A stretch of DNA of 64,000 nucleotides from JABIKK01 sp964622835 (GCA_964622835.1 CAZUSA010000001.1:124001-188000); one strand, 5' to 3'; shown: positions 16,897 to 25,722, numbered from the stretch's first letter. A program made the numbers and translations. The notes: generated from the sequence alone by a model not told the origin.

Positions 16897-19800
16897 TTAA
16901 ATATCCAAGTTCCTGACGAGTTTTGCGTTTTCTAGAATAAAGTTTCTTCTCGGTAGTACTTCTTCTCCCATTAAAACACTGAACATTTCGTCTGCTTGTG
17001 CTGCGTCGTTGATGGTTACTTGTTGTAACGCTCGTGTTTCTGGGTTCATGGTTGTTTCCCAGAGTTGTTCGGGGTTCATTTCACCAAGACCTTTGTATCG
17101 TTGTACAGACAAGTTTTCTTTGCCCAGGAGTTCTTGTGCTTTGAGAAGATCATTTTCATTGTATGCATATTCTATGTGGCGTTGTTTGCTTATTTTGTAT
17201 AATGGTGGCATGGCTATGTATAAATGTCCTGCATCAATGAGTGGTCGCATGTAGCGATAGAAGAAGGTTAATAACAAACAACTAATGTGTGCGCCATCAA
17301 CATCTGCGTCGGTCATTAAAATAATCTTATGATATCGTAGTTTGTCTAGTGTAAATTCTTCACCGATGGATGTGCCTAATGCGGTGATCATGGCAGTTAC
17401 TTCTTTGTTGTCAAATATTTTATCTAAACGTGCTTTTTCTACGTTGATGATTTTTCCTCGTAGCGGTAAAATTGCTTGTGTTTCTCTACTTCGTCCTTGT
17501 TTTGCACTATTATGAACAAAAACACCACTGGCCAATGCAAAATTATGTGTTTTTGGTATTTCGATGTCATAAACATCTTCACGCACGGACAGTTGTTTAA
17601 CGGAAACAACTTTGTGGTTAAAAGAATCTAAGCCATCCATCAGAGCATCTTCATTGTTGTTAAAATATCTCCGAAGAATAGTTGAATATTTTAAATAGCT
17701 TTTATCATTTTTTGCAGTTCTAATTGCATCATAACGTCCAATATTATCAGCATCATAGAGTTCTTTCAACAAAGACATACCCTTAACGTAATATGTTTTT
17801 TCTAATGCTTTTCCTCTCTTTTTTCTAAAATCCTCGGTCCATTGTTCTGCTGTTTTTTTTGCTCTCCATTTTTTTAAAAGGGGGTCTTCCCACTGTTTTT
17901 TTGATCTTTCAGAAAAAGTTTTTTTAATAGAAGGGTTGTTTAAAAAATATGTTTTAGTTCTTTTCGACTGTTGTTCCCTATTACCTTTAACATTCCAATA
18001 TTTTTTTTGTTCTGTATTGATTCTTTGAAGAACTTTTTCCCTATAAAGTTTATTAGAATGGTAAAATTTCAAGTATTTTTTCTTCATATAACCTTTATAA
18101 CTTGTGTTGGACCATTGCCTTTTCGCCTTTTGTGAGAGCATCTTTCCATGTTTCATAGAAAGGATACTAGCTTTTTTTCTATATTCTGGAGTTTTATGGG
18201 CAATTCTAGCTTTTTGTTTAGCTTCAGGAGAATGCAATGTTTTTGCAATATGTTTTCTATGATGGCCAAGGTGTTCTTCAGGCAACATTTGTAGAATATT
18301 TGTAGGATTGTTATTCAACTTGTTGTAATCAATGTGGTGTTTATGAGTGCCTTTCTGCACTGTGTAAATTTTATTGTCAAGGTTCCATTTATCTGCAAGA
18401 ATATGTGTAAATATCCATTGAGAGTTTTTTGGGTTGGCCACCATTTCATATCCTGCAATGGTTATTTTTCCCGCACGTTCAGAAAACTTTCTGTAGAGGG
18501 GCATTAAACTAGTTTGTGGAATAAGATTCTTTGCTTGTTCATAGGTCCCTAACCGTATCATAAATTTGTGATCTGGAGTACATCTTATTGTTTGTCCATT
18601 ATCCAAAGTAACTTCAATAATTTTTGCATTTTTCTGAGTACATCGTGGATGAAGAATTTTTTCAATACCAACAGATCCATCTTTTTTCATGGTGTAACAA
18701 AAGTTTTCTTTTCCTTCAATATCTTCTTTTATTAGTTCTTTAAAGGTAAGATTTCTTCCATCAGTGAGAGCAACTTGCGTATCTCCAGAAAAACAACCAC
18801 CTGCTGAGTCTCCTTCTACGATGTAAATTTCTGAGTTAGCAGGATCTTTTGATTGACAGTCTGCTAGTTTACCTGGTAGGCTCGCACTGTCTAAGGCCCC
18901 TTTTCTTCTCGTTAAGTCTCGTGCTTTGCGTGCTGCTTCTCGTGCTTTTGCTGCGCTCAAACATTTCCCTATGATCTTTTTAGCTAGAGGTGGGTGTTCT
19001 TCTAAGAATGTAGCAAAGCCTTCATAGAATGATGCATCAACGTATCCTTTGACTTCTGAGTTTCCCAGTTTTGTTTTGGTTTGTCCTTCAAATTGTGGTT
19101 CTGGTATTTTTACAGAAATAATTGCCGTTAATCCTTCACGAACATCACTACCACTTAGTCGATCGGTTGAGAGTTTATTTTTTTTAATATAATCGTTTAT
19201 GCCTCGTGTTAACGCTGTTGCAAATCCACTGTAGTGTGTTCCACCTTCAACAGTATTAATGTTATTAACAAAGGAGTGTACATTTTCTTGGTAGCCTTCG
19301 TTGTATTGTATGGCGACTTCTATTTCTGTGTCGTCATGTTTTTTTGATACATAGATAGGATCTTCATGGATGGGATTTTTATTTTTATTCAAATGTTTTA
19401 CAAAGTGTACTATACCTCCTTCGTATTGGAAGGTTTGTTCTTTTCCTGATCGTTGATCTTTAACAACAATTTTTAGTGATCGATTTAAGAATGCAAGTTC
19501 TCGTAAACGTGCTGCGAGTATGTCAAAGGAGAATTCTGTTGATGAAAAGATGTCTGCATCGGGTAAAAATGTAATAGTTGTTCCTGTTTCTTCTGTGTCC
19601 CCCACCGTTTCTACGGGTGATTGTATGACGCCTCGTGTGTAGGTTTGTTTGTAGATTTTTCCGTCGCGTTTGACGTTTGCTACTAATGTTTTAGAAAGAG
19701 CATTCACAACGCTGACACCGACACCGTGTAATCCACCACTGACTTTGTAGGTTTTTTTATCGAATTTTCCACCGGCGTGAAGAACGGTCATAACCAATTC

Positions 19801-20130
19801 AAGAGCGCTTTTTCCTTCTTCGGGATGGACAGCTACGGGAATGCCACGTCCGTCATCACTCACGGTAACGCTACCGTCTGTATTAATGCTCACAGCAATG
19901 TAGGTACAGTTGCCTGTCAGTGCTTCATCGATGCTGTTGTCAACAACTTCATAGACTAAGTGATGTAATCCTCGAGAACTGATATCACCAATGTACATGG
20001 CTGGTCGTTTTCTGACAGCGTCAAGGCCTTTGAGAACGGTGATATTTTGGGCTCCATAATCGCTTTTTTGAGGCGATTCTGAGGCTTCTGAAGGATGTAC
20101 TGTGTCCGAGGGTGGTGTTGGTGATTCCAT
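16897..20130 (-). CDS. gyrB: DNA gyrase subunit B containing an intein
   Basis: ATPase subunit of gyrase. The GHKL ATPase domain has VVDNSIDEALTG and DGRGIPV and the GGLHGVGVSVVNALS lid (about residues 60-150). The Toprim domain is split: EGDSAGG ends at residue 445 and SAKQGRSRETQAILPLRGK resumes at 875, followed by MTDADVDGAHI and the C-terminal RYKGLGEMNPEQLWETTM. Removing the 429-residue intein leaves 648 aa, the normal GyrB size. A TATA-like GGTTTTTATATCA lies at 20201-20213 on the minus strand. Function requires splicing, because the intein breaks the metal-binding Toprim site. Confidence 0.97.
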   Translation of the reverse strand: MESPTPPSDTVHPSEASESPQKSDYGAQNITVLKGLDAVRKRPAMYIGDISSRGLHHLVYEVVDNSIDEALTGNCTYIAVSINTDGSVTVSDDGRGIPVAVHPEEGKSALELVMTVLHAGGKFDKKTYKVSGGLHGVGVSVVNALSKTLVANVKRDGKIYKQTYTRGVIQSPVETVGDTEETGTTITFLPDADIFSSTEFSFDILAARLRELAFLNRSLKIVVKDQRSGKEQTFQYEGGIVHFVKHLNKNKNPIHEDPIYVSKKHDDTEIEVAIQYNEGYQENVHSFVNNINTVEGGTHYSGFATALTRGINDYIKKNKLSTDRLSGSDVREGLTAIISVKIPEPQFEGQTKTKLGNSEVKGYVDASFYEGFATFLEEHPPLAKKIIGKCLSAAKAREAARKARDLTRRKGALDSASLPGKLADCQSKDPANSEIYIVEGDSAGGCFSGDTQVALTDGRNLTFKELIKEDIEGKENFCYTMKKDGSVGIEKILHPRCTQKNAKIIEVTLDNGQTIRCTPDHKFMIRLGTYEQAKNLIPQTSLMPLYRKFSERAGKITIAGYEMVANPKNSQWIFTHILADKWNLDNKIYTVQKGTHKHHIDYNKLNNNPTNILQMLPEEHLGHHRKHIAKTLHSPEAKQKARIAHKTPEYRKKASILSMKHGKMLSQKAKRQWSNTSYKGYMKKKYLKFYHSNKLYREKVLQRINTEQKKYWNVKGNREQQSKRTKTYFLNNPSIKKTFSERSKKQWEDPLLKKWRAKKTAEQWTEDFRKKRGKALEKTYYVKGMSLLKELYDADNIGRYDAIRTAKNDKSYLKYSTILRRYFNNNEDALMDGLDSFNHKVVSVKQLSVREDVYDIEIPKTHNFALASGVFVHNSAKQGRSRETQAILPLRGKIINVEKARLDKIFDNKEVTAMITALGTSIGEEFTLDKLRYHKIILMTDADVDGAHISCLLLTFFYRYMRPLIDAGHLYIAMPPLYKISKQRHIEYAYNENDLLKAQELLGKENLSVQRYKGLGEMNPEQLWETTMNPETRALQQVTINDAAQADEMFSVLMGEEVLPRRNFILENAKLVRNLDI
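17509..18795 (-). mobile_element. GyrB intein with HNH homing endonuclease
   Basis: A 429-residue insertion from Cys446 to Asn874 between EGDSAGG and SAKQG. The splicing blocks are visible: CFSGDTQVAL (block A), TPDHKFMIRL (block B with T-x-x-H), VYDIEIPKTHNFAL (block F) and GVFVHN (block G with His-Asn), with Ser as the +1 extein residue. About 150-185 residues in, HKHHIDYNKLNNNPTNI...HLGHHRKH is an HNH nuclease motif. It is followed by lysine-rich modular helices that look like NUMOD-type DNA-binding repeats. All key residues are present, so both splicing and homing may be active (inference). Confidence 0.93.
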
Positions 20131-20331
20131 CTGTCTTGCGGGATATATGTGCCTAGAATAACGACATTTCAGGCAAAATAATAGTGATAATACGTCACAA
20201 TGATATAAAAACCTTCCGACAAAAAACCCCCATATTTTGCACTCTAAACGCTTGTATCTGCAGTTGAGAGCATATCAGTGACAGAGTCAAAATCCATACC
20301 TTTATATATAATATTATCCCAATAATATTAC
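20131..20331. promoter_or_regulatory. Divergent promoter region, gyrB versus the RHH regulator, with paired palindromes
   Basis: The minus-strand TATA for gyrB lies at 20201-20213. For the plus-strand regulator gene a TATATATAA stretch lies at 20301-20311. Immediately downstream the 8-bp palindrome TAATATTA occurs twice, at 20309-20316 and 20323-20330, separated by six bases and ending 1 nt before the ATG. This is the arrangement expected of an operator bound by ribbon-helix-helix dimers. I see nothing recognisable in 20215-20295. Confidence 0.55.
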
Positions 20332-20601
20332 ATGGGTTCACCGAAAAAAAGTAGCGTTATCACCTTCACTGTACCACCAGATTTAAAACAAATCCTAGAA
20401 GCAGCACAACAAATAGGATATTATGACAGTCTTTCAGAGTTTTTACGCGACAGCATTCGATTCACCTTAGAAGAAAAACAACACATACGCGTAGCCATTA
20501 CCCACCAACTCTATCAACAAAAGAAAATAGGGTTAGGAAAAGCTGCCGAACTATTACAACTATCTTTAAAAGAAACAAAGGAACGTATGGAAGAGTGGTG
20601 A
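20332..20601 (+). CDS. Ribbon-helix-helix regulator with UPF0175-like C-terminus
   Basis: An 89-residue protein. SVITFTVPPDLKQILEAAQQIGYYDSLSEFLRDSIRFTLEE is a CopG/MetJ-type ribbon-helix-helix DNA-binding motif. The second half, ITHQLYQQKKIGLGKAAELLQLSLKETKERMEEW, resembles the UPF0175 antitoxin-like helix-turn-helix module (K-x-S/G-L-G-K-A-A-E-L). It is followed 4 nt later by a second gene on the same strand. The pair of palindromes before the start suggests autoregulation. A toxin-antitoxin role is possible but unproven because the partner does not look like a known toxin. Confidence 0.75.
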   Translation: MGSPKKSSVITFTVPPDLKQILEAAQQIGYYDSLSEFLRDSIRFTLEEKQHIRVAITHQLYQQKKIGLGKAAELLQLSLKETKERMEEW

Positions 20602-20605
20602 ACAA

Positions 20606-21154
20606 ATGACAAAAGTGGTACCAAAAGAAACGATGATGCGCATCGCACACGCACCAAAAGGAGTTTTTGCATTCAAAACAGATGCAAGAAACCAATTCTA
20701 TCCCTATGAATTGTTAAATTATTCTCCAACACCAACAATTATTGTCCCATTACGACGAACAGCGACAGGAATGCACACATTACTCAAACAACACGGATAC
20801 GACTTAAACAACGTGCATTACATTGATATTTTAGCAAAACATATCAAATCACCGTTAGAACAAAAAAATACAACGTACATTCAACACATTAATTTATCTG
20901 ATTTAAGCGAAGCTATTCAAGAAAAAGTAAAAGCATTAGGATCCTCACCAAAAACAGTCATCATCGATGATGCACATATTTTAATACCCCACCATGGCGA
21001 GCTAAAAACAAGACGATTCTTAGATAATCTTACAAGTACCTTACATAATAGTTTTACAAAGACGGTTGTATTAGCAGAACATCAACGGTTACCAAAAGAA
21101 GTGTCAAAATTCTTATTCACACACGCAAGCGACGTTATCGAAATACCTGCTTAG
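20606..21154 (+). CDS. Unknown protein, possibly a degenerate RecA-fold ATPase relative
   Basis: A 182-residue protein lacking a recognisable P-loop. PTPTIIVPLRRTATGMHTLLKQHGYDLNNVHYIDI and SPKTVIIDDAHILI (Walker-B-like), then TKTVVLAEHQRLPKEVSKFLFTHASDVIEI, follow the strand order of KaiC/RAD55-type domains in archaea, but without GKT. It is probably in an operon with the preceding RHH regulator (4-nt gap). Its 3' end overlaps the convergent S2 gene by 4 nt. The fold guess is from pattern only, and the function is unknown. Confidence 0.6.
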   Translation: MTKVVPKETMMRIAHAPKGVFAFKTDARNQFYPYELLNYSPTPTIIVPLRRTATGMHTLLKQHGYDLNNVHYIDILAKHIKSPLEQKNTTYIQHINLSDLSEAIQEKVKALGSSPKTVIIDDAHILIPHHGELKTRRFLDNLTSTLHNSFTKTVVLAEHQRLPKEVSKFLFTHASDVIEIPA

Positions 21155-21996
21155 CGACGTCGTGGAGGTCGTGAAGATGTTTTAGAAGGGGTAAAGCGAC
21201 GTTTCTTTTTCATCATTTGTGCACGTGCTTCTTCTGTTTCACCCATGAAATCATCAAGACTATAGGGTAAGTCTCCAGCTTCAGGATGGTGTTTCTTCAT
21301 AAATTCTCGTGCGAGTATCCAAAAGATAAGACCTAAACTTTTACGTCCTTTATTATTACAGGGTAAAACTAAATCAACATACGTACTATCATTGTTTGTA
21401 TCACACAAAGCAACCGTAACGGTTCCTACTTTTGCTGCGTCACGTAAGGCATCTTTGTCTGGCCATGGATCTGCAACAATAATGAGTTTTGCTTCTTCAA
21501 AATCTTCTAATGAAGGATTAGTAAGAATACCTGGGTGATATCGACCTGCATAGGCTCGAACACCGGTTATTTTTGCAAAGAGTTTGATTGCTCGCCATCC
21601 ATTTTCTCGTTTACCGACAACAACAATATCTTCTGGTTTATATCGGCTAATAAACTCCGCAACAACACGAATACGTTCATCAAGTGCTTGAACGTTTAAG
21701 ACAGTTAAACCATCTGTTCGTACTTTGTAAATGAATTTTTTCATATATTTTGTTCGAAATTTGGTACCAATATGTAACCCAGCTTTCAAATAGCTGTCTA
21801 AAGGAACGAGTAAACTTGCGTCATCTGGAGCGGAACTTTCTTGTGCCACTGCAGGTGCAGCTGTTTCAGGAGATACTTCAGAAGGCGCTTCTACGACCTT
21901 TTTTACTACTTTTTTGACTGTTTTTTTTGCTACAGCCGGTGTTTTTGCTGGTACTATCTCTTTGACGTTAGCAATAACAGATGTTTCTTCTACCAT
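21151..21996 (-). CDS. rps2: Ribosomal protein S2
   Basis: Small-subunit protein. From about residue 65 the family core is clear: AGLHIGTKFRTKYMKKFIYK, VVVGKRENGWRAIKLFAKITG, AYAGRYHPGILTNP, LIIVADPWPDKDALRDA and the C-terminal NNKGRKSLGLIFWILARE. Two parts are unusual: a 55-65 residue N-terminal extension rich in V, K, A, P and E (PAKTPAVAKKTVKKVVKKVV), and a basic C-terminus ending SRPPRRR. The TATA box CCTTATAAATG on the minus strand lies near 22016-22026, about 25 nt before the ATG. Confidence 0.93.
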   Translation of the reverse strand: MVEETSVIANVKEIVPAKTPAVAKKTVKKVVKKVVEAPSEVSPETAAPAVAQESSAPDDASLLVPLDSYLKAGLHIGTKFRTKYMKKFIYKVRTDGLTVLNVQALDERIRVVAEFISRYKPEDIVVVGKRENGWRAIKLFAKITGVRAYAGRYHPGILTNPSLEDFEEAKLIIVADPWPDKDALRDAAKVGTVTVALCDTNNDSTYVDLVLPCNNKGRKSLGLIFWILAREFMKKHHPEAGDLPYSLDDFMGETEEARAQMMKKKRRFTPSKTSSRPPRRR

Positions 21997-22015
21997 GGGA
22001 AGAGTGCTCCAGAAG

Positions 22016-22029
22016 GCATTTATAAGGTT
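22016..22029 (-). promoter_or_regulatory. TATA box for S2
   Basis: The minus strand reads AACCTTATAAATGCC about 20-33 nt before the S2 ATG, within the end of the upstream class III signal gene or just past it. Confidence 0.5.
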
Positions 22030-22034
22030 ATCTC

Positions 22035-23063
22035 CTAGGTGATGCCAGAGGATAGTTTTGTTGTTGTTCCAGCATTTTGTAACCGTAGACTACCTTTTTT
22101 ATGATGGAAAATACTTGAATCAAGTAGCCTATAGACGATGGTAAAGTCCACATCATAGACGTCTATATCTGTCATAACACTATTTGGACAAATAGAATTA
22201 GGGTAGGGATCAAGTGTAGTCAGATTATATCCCGGACAAAAACCACCAGATCCCACAAGACCTTGTTGAATCCACGGTGGCAATGTTGCTGCCCCATGAG
22301 TAAAGCTGGCATCACAACAATTGTAGCTTCCTTGTAATTCAGCATTAGATGGTTGAGCAGAAGCCTGAGGACAGGCACCACCATAACAACCACACACTAA
22401 ATAATCCATACGTGACAATGAAGGAATAGCATAACACTGGTCAGTTCCAGGAGTTTCTGGATCAATACAAGCAAAGTTAGGTGCACTGATAGGGTACCCT
22501 GTATCCGGATGAGGCACATTATGATCCACACAGTAACTAACACCAGCAGGATTAAGAGCACAACCTCCAACATCTTCATTATCCAAACAAAGATTTAGTT
22601 TTTGATAACAATATTTATACGGACTAAGCTGATTGGGGGGCTTTGTGCAATCATCACTTACTTGACATATATAATTAAGTAACACAAATTGTGCAAGACG
22701 TGTGTCACCATTTTTCATAACATCTAAAAATGGTGGCGATGCCAAAAATCCAAAATGTCCACCACAGTAAGGATCATCAGGATCGATAACAACGTACGCA
22801 TGCGTTATTGTTTTTCCAAGACTATTCGTAAAAGAAAAACCAATCAAACCCCATCCATCATATCCAGCTACTTGATCATCAAACGTATAGAAGGTCGCAT
22901 CTAAACAACTCATGCCTGGTTCCGTACTACAGGTATCTGCAACAAAGTTGTCTATGGAAAATAATCCAAAGAAGAATGATAATGCAGCTATAGCAACTAA
23001 TCCTAAAGCCATAACCCACCCATAGGTCATTAAAAATTCTATTGCACCTTGCCCCTTCTTCAT
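22035..23063 (-). CDS. Class III signal-peptide (pilin-like) cysteine-rich surface protein
   Basis: A 342-residue protein that starts with a pilin-type signal: KKGQGAIEFLMTYGW followed by a hydrophobic helix. An EppA-type peptidase should cut before Gln (Q+1, E+5). The exported part begins with the family motif TCSTEPGMSCLDATF and ends with FTIVYRLLDSSIFHHKKGSLRL, both shared with four paralogues here. The middle (about residues 110-280) holds over a dozen extra cysteines in C-x-x-C and C-C-D patterns, suggesting several disulfides. An ATG at 23063 lies about 26 nt after a TATA box (23084-23094). An in-frame GTG at 23069 would add two residues. Confidence 0.8.
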   Translation of the reverse strand: MKKGQGAIEFLMTYGWVMALGLVAIAALSFFFGLFSIDNFVADTCSTEPGMSCLDATFYTFDDQVAGYDGWGLIGFSFTNSLGKTITHAYVVIDPDDPYCGGHFGFLASPPFLDVMKNGDTRLAQFVLLNYICQVSDDCTKPPNQLSPYKYCYQKLNLCLDNEDVGGCALNPAGVSYCVDHNVPHPDTGYPISAPNFACIDPETPGTDQCYAIPSLSRMDYLVCGCYGGACPQASAQPSNAELQGSYNCCDASFTHGAATLPPWIQQGLVGSGGFCPGYNLTTLDPYPNSICPNSVMTDIDVYDVDFTIVYRLLDSSIFHHKKGSLRLQNAGTTTKLSSGIT

Positions 23064-23102
23064 ACTCACAAAAGAAACAATGAGCTATAAAAAGCTAATG
23101 TA

Positions 23103-23140
23103 AAATTAAAAAAAAGAAAAAAAAAGAAAAGAAGGAAAAA
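23103..23140 (-). terminator. Oligo-T terminator after the MscS-like gene
   Basis: Immediately after the stop of the MscS-like gene the minus strand runs through four T tracts (up to nine T) separated by single C or A residues. This matches the poly-U termination signal of archaeal RNA polymerase. Confidence 0.6.
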
Positions 23141-23812
23141 CTAGAAGTTTTTCCTAATACCTTTAATTATGTTTTCGGACTCTTTTCGTAGACCAAGGCC
23201 AAGACCAATTCCGAGTGCTAATGCAACTCCGATTGCTAGGGCTCCAATGATGAGCAAGAATGTATGCTCAAGGATACCAACATCAACGCCGATTTGCTTT
23301 AATGATATTAATAATACCATAAAGATTATCACAGCTTTCAAGATGCCTGCACTTGCTTTAACGCCTTTTTGTTTAGAGTGTTCCCATGTTTTGTAATAGA
23401 CATAGTTTGCTACGGCTATTCCGAAAAGCAATACGATGACTGCTGTAATTACATGAGGTAACCATGCTACAAATTGTCCTAACAATACACTCAGTGTTCC
23501 AAGATTTACCAAAGAAACTGCTTGTTGTAGGAACAGTATGATTACATACCACCTAAATATTTCACCTGCCACTGCTGGCACATGTGTATGTCCGATTGTC
23601 TTAGTGAGTCGAGCTTTACGAACGTAATCGTCAACTTTGAGCTTCTCAAGAACCACACGTAATGCGTGTCCTAAGATAACAGCGACAAATCCACCCACGA
23701 TGAGCACAATTATCGCAGCTACAATCCCAGGCAGTTGTCCTACAAGAGAGTACCAGACTGCACTGAGCGGGTTGATGATCGATGTCGTTGTCTCACCCAA
23801 AAAACCAGCCAC
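23141..23812 (-). CDS. MscS-like membrane protein with conserved TM-helix repeats
   Basis: A 223-residue membrane protein with about five helices. LPGIVAAIIVLIVGGFVAVILGHALRVVLEKL and LPHVITAVIVLLFGIAVANYVYYKTWEHSK are two copies of the 'conserved TM helix' repeat seen in small mechanosensitive-channel relatives, and the C-terminal GALAIGVALALGIGLGLGLR is glycine/alanine-rich like a pore helix. It lacks the cytoplasmic beta domain of full MscS, so channel activity is a guess. The start is GTG at 23812, supported by GGAGGTGA about 6 nt upstream. A TATA-like GGTTATAAATC lies near 23885-23895. Confidence 0.8.
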   Translation of the reverse strand: MAGFLGETTTSIINPLSAVWYSLVGQLPGIVAAIIVLIVGGFVAVILGHALRVVLEKLKVDDYVRKARLTKTIGHTHVPAVAGEIFRWYVIILFLQQAVSLVNLGTLSVLLGQFVAWLPHVITAVIVLLFGIAVANYVYYKTWEHSKQKGVKASAGILKAVIIFMVLLISLKQIGVDVGILEHTFLLIIGALAIGVALALGIGLGLGLRKESENIIKGIRKNF

Positions 23813-23919
23813 TATTATTCACCTCCGTTTTCCCTAGAATAATTAGGAACATTATCTAAGGATAAGCACGCGTTTCCTTTAAAATGATTTATAACCATTA
23901 CAAAGTGTATACAAAAACG

Positions 23920-23974
23920 AAAAATAAAGAAAAAAAAGCGTACACGCTATGCACCTAAGAAAAAAAAAAGAAAA
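23920..23974 (-). terminator. Hairpin and T-tract terminator of the exosome operon
   Basis: After the rpoK stop the minus strand has a ten-T stretch, then the inverted repeat AGCGT-GT-ACGCT followed by eight T. A double termination signal at the 3' end of the long Pop5-to-RpoK operon is likely. Confidence 0.6.
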
Positions 23975-24175
23975 CTAAGCCTTTGTTGGTAAAGGCCGTT
24001 TAATAGAAATGGGTAATAAGCCACCTTCGAATTCGCGCTTAGCAATTTCGACGGAACTATACCGCACATCTTCAAGGGTTGCCGGCGTCAACTTAATTAA
24101 CACGGGTGCACCCATTGCAATTTGTAAAGCACGCGCACCAATGATGCGGGCTTTTTCATACTTCGTTACTTTCAT
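23975..24175 (-). CDS. rpoK: RNA polymerase subunit K (Rpb6 homologue)
   Basis: A 66-residue assembly subunit of archaeal RNA polymerase. VTKYEKARIIGARALQIAMGAPVLI is the hallmark Rpb6/omega motif, followed by IAKREFEGGLLPISIKRPLP. The ATG comes right after the Rrp42 TAA with no spacer, so it is co-transcribed as the last gene of the exosome operon. Confidence 0.95.
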   Translation of the reverse strand: MKVTKYEKARIIGARALQIAMGAPVLIKLTPATLEDVRYSSVEIAKREFEGGLLPISIKRPLPTKA

Positions 24176-24964
24176 TTAGAGTACCTTCCGTAATGTTTTA
24201 ACAGTGTCACCAGCAATCTTAACCATCTGACTAATGTCTTCAGTACTTAGTGCTTCAGTGCCACCTTTTTGCATTCCACAAATGGTGCCGTCTTTTAACA
24301 AGGCAACAGTTATACGTGCGTCAAGATATTCTTCTTCTTCCAATGTAGGATCAACAAGGAACGTATCACCAATCTTAATGACAGTTATTTCTAACGGTTC
24401 ATCATTCAATGGTAATTTGGTTTTCGTTTTTGTGTAATAGTCAACCATTCCTGTTTTCTTATCCAATGTTGGGAAGAGTGTATCTTTCAATGCTGCAAGT
24501 GCTGCAAGTGATGCTGCGTCACGTAAGTTTCCATCATCGTTGATAGGATAAATATCAATGAAGACTTGCCATACTTGTTCGCCTGCTTTAACACAGAGTT
24601 TTTTCAAATCGATAGCGCCGCTTTCACGGATCCCTCGATCGACAACACGTGCTAATTCAATTGACGCAATACTTGGTGGTCCCATTTCAAAGTTTTTGTT
24701 TGAAAAAGGTGTTAATTCAGCGCCAACCATAATGGTTCCTTGATCTTGCTGATCAGGGTAGGGTGTTGCTAGACCAAGTTTAATACCCGCTATAACATCT
24801 GTTTTACCAATGCGTACACGGGCAGATCCTTCTGCTGTTTTTGGTGAGACACCATATTCAACACTTAAACACGTACGATAGTCAAGGAAGCCTCGACCAT
24901 CTGGACGTGCGTCTTTCTTAAGAAGTGCACGAATGTGATCTCTCATGATTCTATTTTGACTCAT
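24176..24964 (-). CDS. rrp42: Exosome subunit Rrp42
   Basis: RNase PH-fold subunit that alternates with Rrp41 in the archaeal exosome hexamer. In characterised archaea it is structurally needed but not catalytic. DARPDGRGFLDYRTCLSVEYG near the start, ARVRIGKTDVIAGIKLGLATPYPDQQDQGTI and DDGNLRDAASLAALAAL are family blocks. Length 262 aa is normal. Start overlaps the Rrp41 stop by 4 nt (ATGA). Confidence 0.95.
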   Translation of the reverse strand: MSQNRIMRDHIRALLKKDARPDGRGFLDYRTCLSVEYGVSPKTAEGSARVRIGKTDVIAGIKLGLATPYPDQQDQGTIMVGAELTPFSNKNFEMGPPSIASIELARVVDRGIRESGAIDLKKLCVKAGEQVWQVFIDIYPINDDGNLRDAASLAALAALKDTLFPTLDKKTGMVDYYTKTKTKLPLNDEPLEITVIKIGDTFLVDPTLEEEEYLDARITVALLKDGTICGMQKGGTEALSTEDISQMVKIAGDTVKTLRKVL

Positions 24965-25722
24965 TTTTTAGCCTCCTTCTTGGCTTTTTTAGTAGCTTTT
25001 TTCGTTACTTTTTTTGTTGGTTCATCTGCGATGGTATAATGGTCAGCAAGTGCTTTCCGTTGTACATCATAGATTTTTTTACAAACAACTTTTGCAAGTT
25101 TTAACGCTTCGTCAAGTGACTTTGGTGCAATCTTTCCATCTAATTGTAACAATGTTATTTTCCCTTCGTTGGGCATCATTGCAATCGGAATGTCAACACC
25201 GTCTTCTGCAGAATCTTCGATATAATCTAAATCTGCAATGACGTTGCCACCACTCATACCAACAGCAACAGCTGCTACCATATCTTTCATTTCAAAACCT
25301 GCATCTGCAAGTGCCATCGCAGCAGCAGTGATTGCTGCACATCGTGTTCCTGCATCTGTTTGTACTAAGTTGATGAAAACATCAATAGCACAGTTTGGAA
25401 ATTGTTTCAAGTTAAGTGCTGGCGCTAATGCGCTTTCCATAACCAAATTTATTTCTTTCGTACGTCGATTAGGTCCTGGTCGGACACGATCGCCGCTACC
25501 AGAAAAAGAAACCATGTTGTAAAAACAACGAAGTCTTCCTTGTTCTGGGTTTTGTAAGAATTTTGGATGTAACTTACGTGGTCCGCGAACAGAAGCAATA
25601 GCAATAGTTTTACCAATCTTAAACATGGCACTACCGTCTGCACTTGGAACAACACCAACTTTGGCTTCCATTGGACGTAATCCGTCAACGGCTCGTCCTT
25701 CGGCTCGTTTTATTTTGCTCAT
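24961..25722 (-). CDS. rrp41: Exosome subunit Rrp41 (catalytic RNase PH-like)
   Basis: Phosphorolytic 3'-5' exoribonuclease subunit of the exosome. RAVDGLRPMEAKVGVVPSADGSA, FSGSGDRVRPGPNRRTKEI, and the phosphate-binding region QTDAGTRCAAITAAAMALADAG match the family. The C-terminus has a lysine tail (KKVTKKATKKAKKEAKK). It overlaps Rrp4 and Rrp42 by 4 nt each, so the three subunits are translated in tandem. Confidence 0.95.
   Translation of the reverse strand: MSKIKRAEGRAVDGLRPMEAKVGVVPSADGSAMFKIGKTIAIASVRGPRKLHPKFLQNPEQGRLRCFYNMVSFSGSGDRVRPGPNRRTKEINLVMESALAPALNLKQFPNCAIDVFINLVQTDAGTRCAAITAAAMALADAGFEMKDMVAAVAVGMSGGNVIADLDYIEDSAEDGVDIPIAMMPNEGKITLLQLDGKIAPKSLDEALKLAKVVCKKIYDVQRKALADHYTIADEPTKKVTKKATKKAKKEAKK

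Noticed and set aside
14458..17254. Plus-strand open frames opposite gyrA and gyrB
   Set aside because: They mirror the codon pattern of the long gyrase genes, have no ribosome sites or family motifs, and the minus-strand proteins are certain.
20332..21154. Classical toxin-antitoxin pair
   Set aside because: The first protein resembles an antitoxin-type regulator, but the partner is large, follows it and lacks toxin motifs (no PIN, RelE, MazF or HEPN signature).
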